A DNA stretch of 64,000 nucleotides. Origin: Yinghuangia elevatio. Its GTDB lineage: Bacteria > Actinomycetota > Actinomycetes > Streptomycetales > Streptomycetaceae. The translations under genes were made by a program, and so were the position numbers. The notes below the pieces were generated by a model. The model saw only the letters and a list, made by a program, of their open reading frames with translations. It did no database searches and was not told the DNA's origin. Of the stretch, positions 8,441 to 17,990 are shown in pieces. The stretch lies in assembly GCF_040649515.1 (NCBI RefSeq), contig NZ_JBEZFP010000010.1:1-64000 (forward strand). The letters are read 5' to 3'. Position 1 is the first letter of the stretch. The number at the start of each line of letters is the position of its first letter.

Positions 8441-10072
8441 CTACCCGCTTGCGGGGGAATCCTCGGGTCCCTGGCCGGGGCCCTCGGCGCCGCTCTCGGC
8501 GGGCCGGGCCCGCGGTGGCGCGGCGGCCGTGGACGCCGTGGGCAGGGCCTCGCACTCGATGACCACGGCCGTCGCGTCGTCGTCCCCGCTCTGCACGGCG
8601 GTGACCGTCAGCGTGGTCGCGGCGTGGAAGGGGTCGCCGTGGATCAGGTCGGCGACGGTCTCGTCCGGCAGGTGGCCGACGCCGTCCGTCGCGAGCACCA
8701 CGCGGTCGCCCGGGTGGAGTTCGATGCGCTGGAGTTCGGGGTCGGGCTGCTGCGAGCCGCCGAGCGGGGTCGACGTCAGCAGCCACGGGCGGCCCAGGTC
8801 GGCCGCGTTGCCCTGCTCGGTGAGGCGGAACGCCGCTCCGCCGCGCACCAGCCAGCACACGCTGTCGCCGCATCCGGCGAGGTGCAGTCGGCCGTCCTGG
8901 ATGACGGCGGCGACCACGGTGGTGCGCATGCCCTCGTACGTCTGCCCGTGCCCGTGCCGCCGCACCGCCAGGTCGGCGACGGCGATCGAGGCGCGGAGCC
9001 GGTCGCTCCATCCGGCGGACAGGTCGGCGGCCGCGAGGTCGGCGACGAGGGTGCGGCACGCGACGTCGGCGGCGTACCACCCCGAGGGGTGGCCGCCGAG
9101 TCCGTCGGCGACGACGAAGACGCTGCCCGTGGCGGCATAGCGGTCGTCGTTGTCGCGGGCCGTCAACTCCGGTCCCAGGCCCAGGCGTTCGCGGCGCATG
9201 GCGCGCCGGCGGCCGGGGTGCGACGCGGCGGACCAGGCGGACGCCTGGACCTCCACGTCACCGGCGGTCGGCCGGGCGTCCTGGTCGCGGCGGCGCGCGA
9301 CGCTGTCGGTCCGGGACGTCGCCTCGTCCGCCTCGGCCGGCGGGATCGGCCCCGGCGGCGGGGGTACGGGCGGCGGCGGCACCGCGGGGGTGTCGGTGGG
9401 GAGCGCGCGGATCGAGGGCACCGTCGCGTCGTGGCCCGCGGCGCCGTAGGGGTCGGCCTGCGAGCCGCCCACCGCACTCGCCCGGGCCCCAGGCCGGGGC
9501 GTCGGGTCGTACGCGGGCGCCGACGCCTGCGCGGACGGCCGGGCGCCTTCCGCCGGGCCGGCCTGGCCGGCCGACGAGCTCCGGCGCGGCGCCGGTTGCC
9601 GGGGGGCGGGGCGTGCCGGCTCGACCACGGAGCGCCCGCGCGGGCCGGCCGCCGGTGTCGGGCCCGGCGTCGATGCGGGTGCCGGAGCAGCCGCCGGACC
9701 GGGCGCCGGGGCGGCCGGATCGACGTGCGGCGACGGCGCGTCGCCGCCCGGTGGCCGACGCGGCGGCGCGCTGTGCGCCGGCGGCGGGGGTACGGGGCGG
9801 GAAGGGGTGGGAGGCAGGTCCGCCATGTCGTCGAAGTCCAGGTAGAGGTCGGCAAACATGTCGTCGCCCGCACCGGGGCCCGGATCGGCGGCGGCCGCCG
9901 CCCTGGGCGCCGACGGCGCGGGGTCGGCGTCGCCGGCACGGCGGTCGCCGAACGGTGCGGCGCGCGCCGCGTGTTCGTCCGGCGTTCTGTGTGCGGGCCG
10001 GGACACGTCCGCACTGTCGCCGCGGCCGTTGCCGCGGTCGGAATCGGCCTGCGGCGCACCCGGGCGGTCCAT
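8441..10072 (-). CDS. PP2C-type Ser/Thr phosphatase with long disordered N-terminus
   Basis: The C-terminal ~250 residues are a PP2C phosphatase. Visible are FVVADGLGGHPSGWYAADVAC, the GDS motif in LAGCGDSVCWLV, DRVVLATDGVGHLPDE and GDDDATAVVIE; the first metal-site motif reads ARDNDDRY. The first ~280 residues are Pro/Ala-rich with no recognisable fold. The chosen ATG at 10072 follows GGGGGAGG; an in-frame ATG at 10297 with a GGAG site is the alternative and would add 75 residues. With the two FHA proteins it forms a phosphorylation read/erase module. Substrate and cognate kinase are not visible. Confidence 0.82.
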   Translation of the reverse strand: MDRPGAPQADSDRGNGRGDSADVSRPAHRTPDEHAARAAPFGDRRAGDADPAPSAPRAAAAADPGPGAGDDMFADLYLDFDDMADLPPTPSRPVPPPPAHSAPPRRPPGGDAPSPHVDPAAPAPGPAAAPAPASTPGPTPAAGPRGRSVVEPARPAPRQPAPRRSSSAGQAGPAEGARPSAQASAPAYDPTPRPGARASAVGGSQADPYGAAGHDATVPSIRALPTDTPAVPPPPVPPPPGPIPPAEADEATSRTDSVARRRDQDARPTAGDVEVQASAWSAASHPGRRRAMRRERLGLGPELTARDNDDRYAATGSVFVVADGLGGHPSGWYAADVACRTLVADLAAADLSAGWSDRLRASIAVADLAVRRHGHGQTYEGMRTTVVAAVIQDGRLHLAGCGDSVCWLVRGGAAFRLTEQGNAADLGRPWLLTSTPLGGSQQPDPELQRIELHPGDRVVLATDGVGHLPDETVADLIHGDPFHAATTLTVTAVQSGDDDATAVVIECEALPTASTAAAPPRARPAESGAEGPGQGPEDSPASG

Positions 10073-10503
10073 GTCGCCTCCCCCTCCGGCCGTCGTGCGG
10101 GCCGTACGCTCGCCGTCGCGGGTGGAGGCGCGCAACTCGTCCTGTCGCAGTGTGCGTTCGAACGCTGCGGAAGCGCCCGCGTCGCGTCTCCCGCCCGGCG
10201 CCGCCGCGCCATGGCCCAACGCCCCGCCCCCGGGCGGCATTCCACCGCGGGCCGACACGGCCCCCTCCCGGCGGATGGAGTCCCCACTACCCCTCATCTG
10301 CCTCACGCTCCACGAGGTCGGTCCGGACGGTTCTCCGGTGCGCCGGTAGAAACGGTGCCACCAGCATTGCGCCTGCGGGCGCCCCGTGACACGGGTCCAC
10401 CCCTGCGAGTTTGATTGTTCCCTACTCGGGGGCCGACCGGTGAGGCGATCAAGCACACCTGTGGACAACCCGTGGCAGAAGGTTTCGCTTCCCCGCCGCC
10501 GCG

Positions 10504-10749
10504 TCAACCAGGAATGTCGCGAATGTCCTTCATCGCCTGCCCCGGCGCCGCGTCCCGCGACACCTCACCGGCGGCCTCCCCGGCACCGGGAGGGACGGAC
10601 GGAGGCGGCGGACGGGAAGCGCCGGAGCCGCCCGAGCCGGACACGAACCGAACCGGCGTACTGCCCGCGGTGACCGCGATCGCCGTAGGCGGCATGGTGG
10701 AATCCACGGTGAGTTCGTATCCGTCGCGCGGATGTGTGCAGACGATCAT
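10504..10749 (-). CDS. hypothetical 81-aa protein
   Basis: A frame starting MIVCTHPRDGYELTVDST runs into a Pro/Gly-rich tail ending MKDIRDIPG. An upstream ATG at 10788 would add MRYFAAHEETGTA. Third positions are GC-rich, supporting coding. It lies between ilvC and the phosphatase gene in the same direction. I recognise no family. The 295 bases between it and the ilvC terminator hold no convincing gene. Confidence 0.4.
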   Translation of the reverse strand: MIVCTHPRDGYELTVDSTMPPTAIAVTAGSTPVRFVSGSGGSGASRPPPPSVPPGAGEAAGEVSRDAAPGQAMKDIRDIPG

Positions 10750-11042
10750 TGCCGTCCCGGTTTCCTCATGAGCCGCGAAATACCGCATGCCCCACGAACG
10801 TTCCACCGGCCCTTCGCTCGTCGGCGCCCCTCCGCCCGAACATGGGGAGCGTTTCGTTGCGATTTGGCGGGACGTTCGACTGCGTCGACGGAAGGATCTG
10901 ATAGCCGGCGCGCAGGTTCGCCTCGACCGCGGCGGTCTCGCGAGTGATCTCCTCGCGCGCAAACTGCTCGCCGTTGCAGGCGGAAACTTGGCCGGGAGGC
11001 CACCCGCGGGCAACCGACGGGGGGTAGGGCAGGCATGCGAAA

Positions 11043-11073
11043 GCGCCCCGAACCGTTGGGGGTTCGGGGCGCC
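11043..11073 (-). terminator. terminator after ilvC
   Basis: GCGCCCCGAACC (11043-11054) pairs with GGTTCGGGGCGC (11061-11072). On the minus strand it is followed by a short TTT. It starts 20 bases after the ilvC stop. Confidence 0.75.
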
Positions 11074-11093
11074 ACGCGCAATTGCGGTGCGGG

Positions 11094-12092
<999 letters not shown>

Positions 12093-12211
12093 TTCGGGGT
12101 TCTCCTTAAGACACGAAATGCGGGCCTCAACCCGTGTGCACATCCTTGCAAACGATGCGGCGGGTCGGTGCCAGTGGTTTGCAGTGTGAGACTGACGTGC
12201 TCACACAGTGA

Positions 12212-12736
12212 TCAGGCGCTGCGCTCGACGGGCCGCAGCGAACGGTCCGTGATCGACCTGGCGCCCCGGCCGATCGCGACGACGCCGGACTGCACCAGCT
12301 CCTTGATGCCGAACGGTTCCAGCATGCGCAGCATCGCGTCGAGCTTGTCGGCACCGCCGGTCGCCTCGATCGTGACGGCGTCCGGCGAGACGTCGACCGT
12401 CTTCGCGCGGAACAGCTGCACGATCTCGACGATCTGCGAGCGGGTCTCGTGGTCCGCGCGGACCTTGACCAGCAGCAGTTCGCGCTGCACCGACTGCGAC
12501 GAGTCGAGCTCGACGATCTTGAGCACGTTGACCAGCTTGTTGAGCTGCTTGGTCACCTGCTCGAGCGGCAGGTCCTCGACCGCCACCACGATCGTGATGC
12601 GCGAGATGTCGGGGTGCTCGGTGGTCCCGACGGCGAGCGAGTCGATGTTGAACCCGCGCCGCGAGAACAGCGCCGTGATGCGCGCCAGGACGCCCGGCTT
12701 GTTCTCGACGAGGACCGAGAGGGTGTGCTTGGACAT
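12212..12736 (-). CDS. ilvN: acetolactate synthase, regulatory small subunit
   Basis: The 174-aa protein carries an N-terminal ACT domain (LSVLVENKPGVLARITALFS, residues about 5-75), which binds valine for feedback inhibition, and the C-terminal ALS-small-subunit domain (LLLVKVRAD...). It partners IlvB. The start at 12736 (MSKHTLS) is the conserved one. It follows ilvB by 26 bases in the same operon. Confidence 0.95.
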   Translation of the reverse strand: MSKHTLSVLVENKPGVLARITALFSRRGFNIDSLAVGTTEHPDISRITIVVAVEDLPLEQVTKQLNKLVNVLKIVELDSSQSVQRELLLVKVRADHETRSQIVEIVQLFRAKTVDVSPDAVTIEATGGADKLDAMLRMLEPFGIKELVQSGVVAIGRGARSITDRSLRPVERSA

Positions 12737-12762
12737 GGTCTGATGGCCTTCCTGAGTCCTCG

Positions 12763-14508
12763 TCACTCTTCGCCGTCGCCGAAGTCCGGGCGCTGGTCCC
12801 GGGCGGCGAGGATTTCGTCGTTGGACGTGCCGGCCGCGACCATCGGCCAGACCATGGCGTCCTGGTGCACGACGAAGTCCACGACGACCGGACGGTCGTT
12901 GATCTCCATCGCCTGCTTGATGGTGGCGTCCAGGTCCTCCGGATTGTCGCAGCGCAGCCCGACGCAGCCCATCGCGTCGGCGAGCTTCACGAAGTCCGGG
13001 ATGAACCTGCTGTGCAGGTCGGTGTTGGAGTAGCGCTGGTTGTAGAACAGCGTCTGCCACTGCCGGACCATGCCCAGGCTGCCGTTGTTGATGATGGCGA
13101 CCTTGACCGGGATGTTGTTCAGCGCGCAGGTGACCAGCTCCTGGTTGGTCATCTGGAAACAGCCGTCGCCGTCGATGGCCCACACCGTGGCCTCCGGCAT
13201 CCCGGTCTTGGCGCCCATCGCGGCCGGCACCGCGTAGCCCATGGTGCCCGCGCCGCCCGAGTTGAGCCAGGTGTACGGCTTCTCGTGCTTGACGAAGTGC
13301 GCCGCCCACATCTGGTGCTGCCCGACGCCCGCCGCGAAGATCGTGTCCGGCCCGCTGATCGCGCTGAGTCGCTCGATGACCAGCTGCGGCGACAGCGTGC
13401 CGTCGTCCGGCAGGTCGTAGCCGAGCGGGTAGCGGTCCCGCCAGTCGTTCAGCAGCGTCCACCAGGCCGCGTAGTCGCCGCGGCGGCCGGCCTCGTGCTC
13501 GGCCTGGACGGCGACCACCAGGTCGGCGATCACCTCGCGGGCGTCGCCGACGATCGGCACGTCCGCGGTGCGGTTCTTGGAGATCTCGGCCGGGTCGATG
13601 TCCGCGTGCACGATGGTCGCGTTGGGCGCGAACGTGTCGAGCCTGCCGGTGACCCGGTCGTCGAACCGGGCGCCGAGCGACACGATCAGGTCGGCGCGCT
13701 GGAGCGCGGTGACCGCGGCGACGGTGCCGTGCATGCCGGGCATGCCCAGGTGCTGGTCGTGGCTGTCCGGGAACGCGCCGCGCGCCATCAGGGTGGTGAC
13801 GACGGGAGCGCCGGTCAGCTCGGCCAGCACCCGCAGTTCGGCGGACGCGTGCGCCTTGAGGACGCCGCCGCCGACGTACAGGACCGGCTGCTTGGCGTTG
13901 GACAGCAGGCGCGCGGCCTCGCGGATCTGCTTGGCGTGCGGGCGCGTGACCGGGCGGTAGCCGGGCAGTTCGGGGGTGCCGGACCAGACGAACTCGGTCT
14001 GCGCCTGCAGCGCGTCCTTCGAGATGTCGACCAGGACCGGGCCGGGGCGGCCGGTCGAGGCGATGTGGAACGCCGCGGCGATCGTCGGGGCGATCTCGGC
14101 CGGGTCGGTCACCAGGAAGTTGTGCTTGGTGATCGGCATCGTGATGCCGCAGATGTCCGCCTCCTGAAAGGCGTCCGTGCCGATCGCGCCGCTGGGCACC
14201 TGGCCGGTGATGGCGACCATCGGGACCGAGTCCATGTGCGCGTCGGCGATGGGCGTCACGAGGTTGGTCGCCCCAGGCCCCGAGGTGGCCATGCAGACTC
14301 CGACGCGGCCGGTCGCCTGGGCGTAGCCGGTGGCGGCGTGGCCGGCGCCCTGCTCGTGGCGGACGAGGATGTGCCGGACCTTGGTCGAGTCGAGGAGCGG
14401 GTCGTACGCGGGAAGGATCGCACCTCCGGGGATGCCGAAGACGGTGTCTACACCGGCGGCTTCCAGGGAGCGGATCAGCGCCTGTGCTCCTGTCACCTGC
14501 TCAGTCAT
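12763..14508 (-). CDS. ilvB: acetolactate synthase, catalytic large subunit
   Basis: The 581-aa ThDP/FAD enzyme makes acetolactate or acetohydroxybutyrate. Visible are the catalytic Glu in VRHEQGAGHAATGYA, the FAD-binding middle domain and the ThDP-Mg motif GDGCFQMTNQELVTC...INNGSLGMV near residue 460-490. The ATG at 14508 (MTEQVTG) follows GAGAAGAG; an ATG at 14541 is in frame but would place that site inside the gene. First gene of ilvBNC, behind a leader-peptide attenuator. Confidence 0.95.
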   Translation of the reverse strand: MTEQVTGAQALIRSLEAAGVDTVFGIPGGAILPAYDPLLDSTKVRHILVRHEQGAGHAATGYAQATGRVGVCMATSGPGATNLVTPIADAHMDSVPMVAITGQVPSGAIGTDAFQEADICGITMPITKHNFLVTDPAEIAPTIAAAFHIASTGRPGPVLVDISKDALQAQTEFVWSGTPELPGYRPVTRPHAKQIREAARLLSNAKQPVLYVGGGVLKAHASAELRVLAELTGAPVVTTLMARGAFPDSHDQHLGMPGMHGTVAAVTALQRADLIVSLGARFDDRVTGRLDTFAPNATIVHADIDPAEISKNRTADVPIVGDAREVIADLVVAVQAEHEAGRRGDYAAWWTLLNDWRDRYPLGYDLPDDGTLSPQLVIERLSAISGPDTIFAAGVGQHQMWAAHFVKHEKPYTWLNSGGAGTMGYAVPAAMGAKTGMPEATVWAIDGDGCFQMTNQELVTCALNNIPVKVAIINNGSLGMVRQWQTLFYNQRYSNTDLHSRFIPDFVKLADAMGCVGLRCDNPEDLDATIKQAMEINDRPVVVDFVVHQDAMVWPMVAAGTSNDEILAARDQRPDFGDGEE

Positions 14509-14592
14509 GGGATTTCGTCTCTTCTCGATCGCGGTCGGCATCTCGTGTGGTCTGGCCGCGGCTCACGGGGCGCGCCCCGTGGTCACCGCAAC

Positions 14593-14626
14593 AAAAAACC
14601 CCTCGAGCCGTGAGGCATGCGAGGGG
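14593..14626 (-). terminator. ilvB attenuator terminator
   Basis: On the minus strand CCCCTCG pairs with CGAGGGG, with an inner GCC/GGC stem, followed by TTTTTTGTT. It starts 23 bases after the leader-peptide stop and lies 85 bases before ilvB. Confidence 0.88.
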
Positions 14627-14648
14627 AGGCGCGTGGGCTGTCGGGTGC

Positions 14649-14690
14649 TCAGCTCACGCGCGCCATTACTACGAGGATGCGGGTCTGCAT
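14649..14690 (-). CDS. ilvB leader peptide
   Basis: The 13-residue frame MQTRILVVMARVS has Ile-Leu-Val-Val in a row and one later Val. It follows GGAGGAAAGG on the minus strand. The frame and the terminator 23 bases further on form the classic ribosome-mediated attenuator described for actinobacterial ilvB operons. Confidence 0.88.
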   Translation of the reverse strand: MQTRILVVMARVS

Positions 14691-14753
14691 GCCCTGACCT
14701 TTCCTCCGAGCAAGGGTACGTGTCAAGCAGCGGCCAATCGGGTCTCACCATAC

Positions 14754-14766
14754 GGACAATATGTCC
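14754..14766. promoter_or_regulatory. palindrome in the ilvB promoter region
   Basis: GGACAATATGTCC is an inverted repeat (GGACA-3-TGTCC) 64 bases upstream of the leader-peptide start. It overlaps a possible -35 TTGTCC on the minus strand, so a bound protein there could block ilvB transcription. The cognate regulator is unknown. Confidence 0.4.
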
Positions 14767-14803
14767 AGGTGAAGCCTGCTCGGCGTCGTACGCGTCACAC
14801 CGC

Positions 14804-17575
14804 TCAGACCTGCGGGCGCTGCACCGGCACCACCGGAGGACGCTCCAGCCCCTCGGCGAGTTCCGCCCCCAGCCCGTGGTCGTCGAGCGCGTCGACCAGG
14901 TCCTCGGCCGGCCCGTCGGCCAGGCCCGACCCGAGGTCCTCGCGTCCCAGAACACGTAGGACACCCTCCTCCTCCAACGGCCCGGAGTACAGGAAGCCCT
15001 GGCCGCGCTGGCAGCCCATCTCGCGCAGGATCGCCGCCTGGTCCGGCGTCTCCACGCCCGAGGCCACCAGGGTGAGCCCGAGGTCCAGCCCCAGCCGCAC
15101 GATCGTCGAGGTCATCGCGGTCAGATGCGGGCACGAGCCGACCTCCGCCACGAACGAGCGGTCGATCTTGAGCGTGTCGATCGGCATGCGCCGCAGGTAC
15201 GCCAGCGACGACTGCCCGGTGCCGAAGTCGTCCACCGACACCTTGAGGCCGAGCCGCTTGAGCGCCACGATCCGGTCGATCAGCTCGTCGGCGCTCTCCC
15301 CCCGCACGTTCTCGGTGATCTCCAGCGTCAGGGCCTGCGGCGGCAGCGCCGAACGGCGCAGCACCGTGTCGACGACCTCCACGAACCCCGCTCCGGTCAC
15401 CTGGCGGGCCGGGAGGCTGAGGCTCGCGCCGACGTCGTGGCCCGCGGCCCGCCAGCGCACGGTCTGGTCGACGACCTCTTCGAGCAGCCAGCGGCCCAGC
15501 GGCGGCATGGGGGCGTCGCCGCCGCCCGACAGGCGGATGAACTCGGCCGCGCCGACCAGCGCGCTGCGGTCGTCGCGGCGGCGCAGCATGGCCTCGACGT
15601 CCCGCACGCGGCCCGTCGCGAGGTCGACGACCGGCTGGTAGAGGACGGTGAGGCGCTTCTCGTGCAGTGCGCGGCGCTGGCGGGCGGCCCGCTCGACGCG
15701 GCGTACGGCGTCGATGTGCATCTGCGGGGCGTACACCTCGACGCGGCCCTTGCCACCGGACTTCGCGCGGTACATGGCCAGGTCGGCGTTGCGCATCAGG
15801 TCGGCCGGGTCGATGTCGGGGGTCGAGAACGCGATGCCGATCGACGCCGCGACACGGACCTCCTGGTCGTTGATACGGTACGGCGCCGACAGCGTGCTCA
15901 GCAGCCGCTCGGCGATCTCCCGGATGGCGCGCGGCGACGCGTCCCCGACCAGCAGTGCGGCGAACTCGTCGCCGCCGAACCGTGCGACGGTGTCGCCGAC
16001 GCGCACCGCGTGTTCCAGCCGGCGCGCGGCCTGCACCAGGAGTTCGTCGCCGACCGCGTGGCCGCCCGCGTCGTTGACCGCCTTGAAGCCGTCGAGGTCG
16101 AGGAACAGCACGGCGATCGTCGGCGTCACGCCGCGGCGCTGCGCGAGGGCGTGTTGGATGCGGTCCTCGAAGAGCGCGCGGTTGGGCAGGTCGGTCAACC
16201 GGTCGTGGAACGCGTCATGTTCGAGTTGCGTCTGGAGTTTGACCCGGTCGGTGACGTCGCGGCTGTTGAGGATGATGCCGTCGCCGTAGCGGTTGACCGC
16301 GGACTCGGTGTGCAGCCAGGTGCCGGCCGCGGAGCGGATGCGGCACTCGATGCGCGTCATGGTCGGCCGGCCCGCCTCCTCCAGAAAGCGCCGCAGGTCG
16401 CACTGCACGCGCGTGCCGTCCTCGGGGTGGATGAGCAGTTCGAGGCGGGTGCCGACCAGTTCCTCGGGTTCGAAGCCGTAGACCCGGCGGACGGCGTGGC
16501 TGACGTACTGCAGCACGCCGTCCTTGGCCGCGATCATGATGACGTCGCTCGACCCCTGGACCAGGGAGCGGAAGTGGCTTTCCTGGACCGCGAGTTCCTG
16601 GGCCATGAAGACGTTGTCGACCAGCGTGATGCCCTGGCGCAGCACCAGGACGACCAGCACCGAGCCGCCCGCCACCAGCACCACCGGGTCGGGCTGCCGG
16701 CCCGCGACCGCGTCGCCCAGCACCCCCGCGGTGCACACGGCCGCCGCGATGTAGGGCGTGAGGGCGGACAGCATGGAGAAGGTGCGGTGGCCGCCCGAGG
16801 GTGTGGCGGCGGGCGGTGTCGCGTCGCCCATCCACGGGGCCACCGCGAGCAGGACGCTGCCCGCGAACCAGCCCGCGTCCAGCAGTTCACCCGAGCGGTA
16901 GCCGCCGTGCAGCCCGGGGGTGGTCCACAGGGCGTCGCTCATCACCGTGACCGCCAGCGCGACCAGGGCGACGTTGAGGGCCGCGCGGTCCGCGCTGCCG
17001 GCCCGGACCCGCAGGCCCAGGACCATGCTGACGAGCAGGATGTCCATGACCGGGTACGCGAGGGTCAGCGCGATCTTCAGGGCGTCGGTGCGGTCCCCGT
17101 CGGCGGTCCGCGCGAGGGCCATGCTCCAGCCGAGGGTGAACAGCGAGCCGGCGATGAGCCAGCCGTCCAGCACCATGCAGGCCCACGCGGCAAGTCCCTT
17201 GGGACGCTGGGCCACCAGTAGGAGGCCGGTGATCGCGGGCGGCGCGAAGAACAGGAAGAACCAGTCGGCCGGGCCGGGGGTCGGCACGTCGGTGCCGAGC
17301 ACGACTTCGTACCAGCCCCAGATGCCGTTGCCGACCGCCACCATGCACGCGGAGATGCCGAGGAGCGCCCAGGACAGCCCTGCCCTGCCGCGCAGTTGGG
17401 CGGCCCGGACGAGGCAGGAGACGGCGGCGCCGCCCGCGGCGGCGGCCAGCCCGAAGTCGCCCATGGTGAGCGACACCGTGGGGCTGCCCCACCCCAGGAG
17501 CGCGCCGATGGCGTAGGCGACGCACAGCGGGACGGCGACGGACAGGGCACGCCGCCTGGCACGGGTTCCGGACAA
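14804..17575 (-). CDS. membrane PAS-GGDEF-EAL protein (cyclic-di-GMP enzyme)
   Basis: The 923-aa protein has about nine hydrophobic segments (1-310), a PAS domain (about 325-445), a GGDEF domain with intact RFGGDEF and an RVGD inhibitory site five residues upstream, and a C-terminal EAL domain. The EAL domain keeps TLEITEN, VDDFGTG and KIDRSF. However EAL reads EAM, the Asn of VNxSARQ is Ser (SLSLPARQ), and EGVE reads SGVE, so phosphodiesterase activity is doubtful. It sits downstream of ilvB as in Streptomyces; I recall this locus (SCO5511 in S. coelicolor) as CdgF. The TTG start has a weak ribosome site. Confidence 0.88.
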   Translation of the reverse strand: MSGTRARRRALSVAVPLCVAYAIGALLGWGSPTVSLTMGDFGLAAAAGGAAVSCLVRAAQLRGRAGLSWALLGISACMVAVGNGIWGWYEVVLGTDVPTPGPADWFFLFFAPPAITGLLLVAQRPKGLAAWACMVLDGWLIAGSLFTLGWSMALARTADGDRTDALKIALTLAYPVMDILLVSMVLGLRVRAGSADRAALNVALVALAVTVMSDALWTTPGLHGGYRSGELLDAGWFAGSVLLAVAPWMGDATPPAATPSGGHRTFSMLSALTPYIAAAVCTAGVLGDAVAGRQPDPVVLVAGGSVLVVLVLRQGITLVDNVFMAQELAVQESHFRSLVQGSSDVIMIAAKDGVLQYVSHAVRRVYGFEPEELVGTRLELLIHPEDGTRVQCDLRRFLEEAGRPTMTRIECRIRSAAGTWLHTESAVNRYGDGIILNSRDVTDRVKLQTQLEHDAFHDRLTDLPNRALFEDRIQHALAQRRGVTPTIAVLFLDLDGFKAVNDAGGHAVGDELLVQAARRLEHAVRVGDTVARFGGDEFAALLVGDASPRAIREIAERLLSTLSAPYRINDQEVRVAASIGIAFSTPDIDPADLMRNADLAMYRAKSGGKGRVEVYAPQMHIDAVRRVERAARQRRALHEKRLTVLYQPVVDLATGRVRDVEAMLRRRDDRSALVGAAEFIRLSGGGDAPMPPLGRWLLEEVVDQTVRWRAAGHDVGASLSLPARQVTGAGFVEVVDTVLRRSALPPQALTLEITENVRGESADELIDRIVALKRLGLKVSVDDFGTGQSSLAYLRRMPIDTLKIDRSFVAEVGSCPHLTAMTSTIVRLGLDLGLTLVASGVETPDQAAILREMGCQRGQGFLYSGPLEEEGVLRVLGREDLGSGLADGPAEDLVDALDDHGLGAELAEGLERPPVVPVQRPQV

Positions 17576-17809
17576 GATCAGCGGTCACGCCCGCTCGGAG
17601 CGCCCGTCGCGGGTCGCTCTCCGATGAATGCGGCGGGCATCGACGCGGTAGTCCCCCGGCATTGACGACTCCCCTCCTCGCCGAGTCCGGAAGCGGCCGG
17701 CCTCGGACAGGTCCTGCAGACGTCGCGGACCTGTCGGACCCGTTCAGCCCCCTCGGCGTTCCACGATTCGGACGATACACCACTTCCGTCACTGTGTGCT
17801 CGCTCCCAA

Positions 17810-17823
17810 GAACACAGAGTAAC
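17810..17823. promoter_or_regulatory. candidate BldD-binding site
   Basis: GAACACAGAGTAAC matches the published BldD consensus TNACNC(A/T)GNGTNA at 12 of 13 positions on either strand. It lies 235 bases upstream of the GGDEF-EAL gene in the 415-base space (17576-17990) that otherwise holds no gene. BldD is the c-di-GMP-binding developmental repressor that controls several cdg genes. Confidence 0.45.
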
Positions 17824-17990
17824 GAACTTTCACCGCGCGCACGCCCTGTTCCAGGGAAGTTGTGACGAAGTGTGCGGGAAATGCCCACGGTTGGCCGCGC
17901 AGGGGTGGCGCACAAACGGAACCTTTCCTGGTGACAAGGGTGGCGCGGAAGAAACCGGACGCGAGACCGGTCCGCGTTTTTTGGCCCGGC

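Noticed and set aside
10750..11042. Arg-rich frames between the small gene and ilvC terminator
   Set aside because: Codon use and composition look non-coding; no ribosome site.
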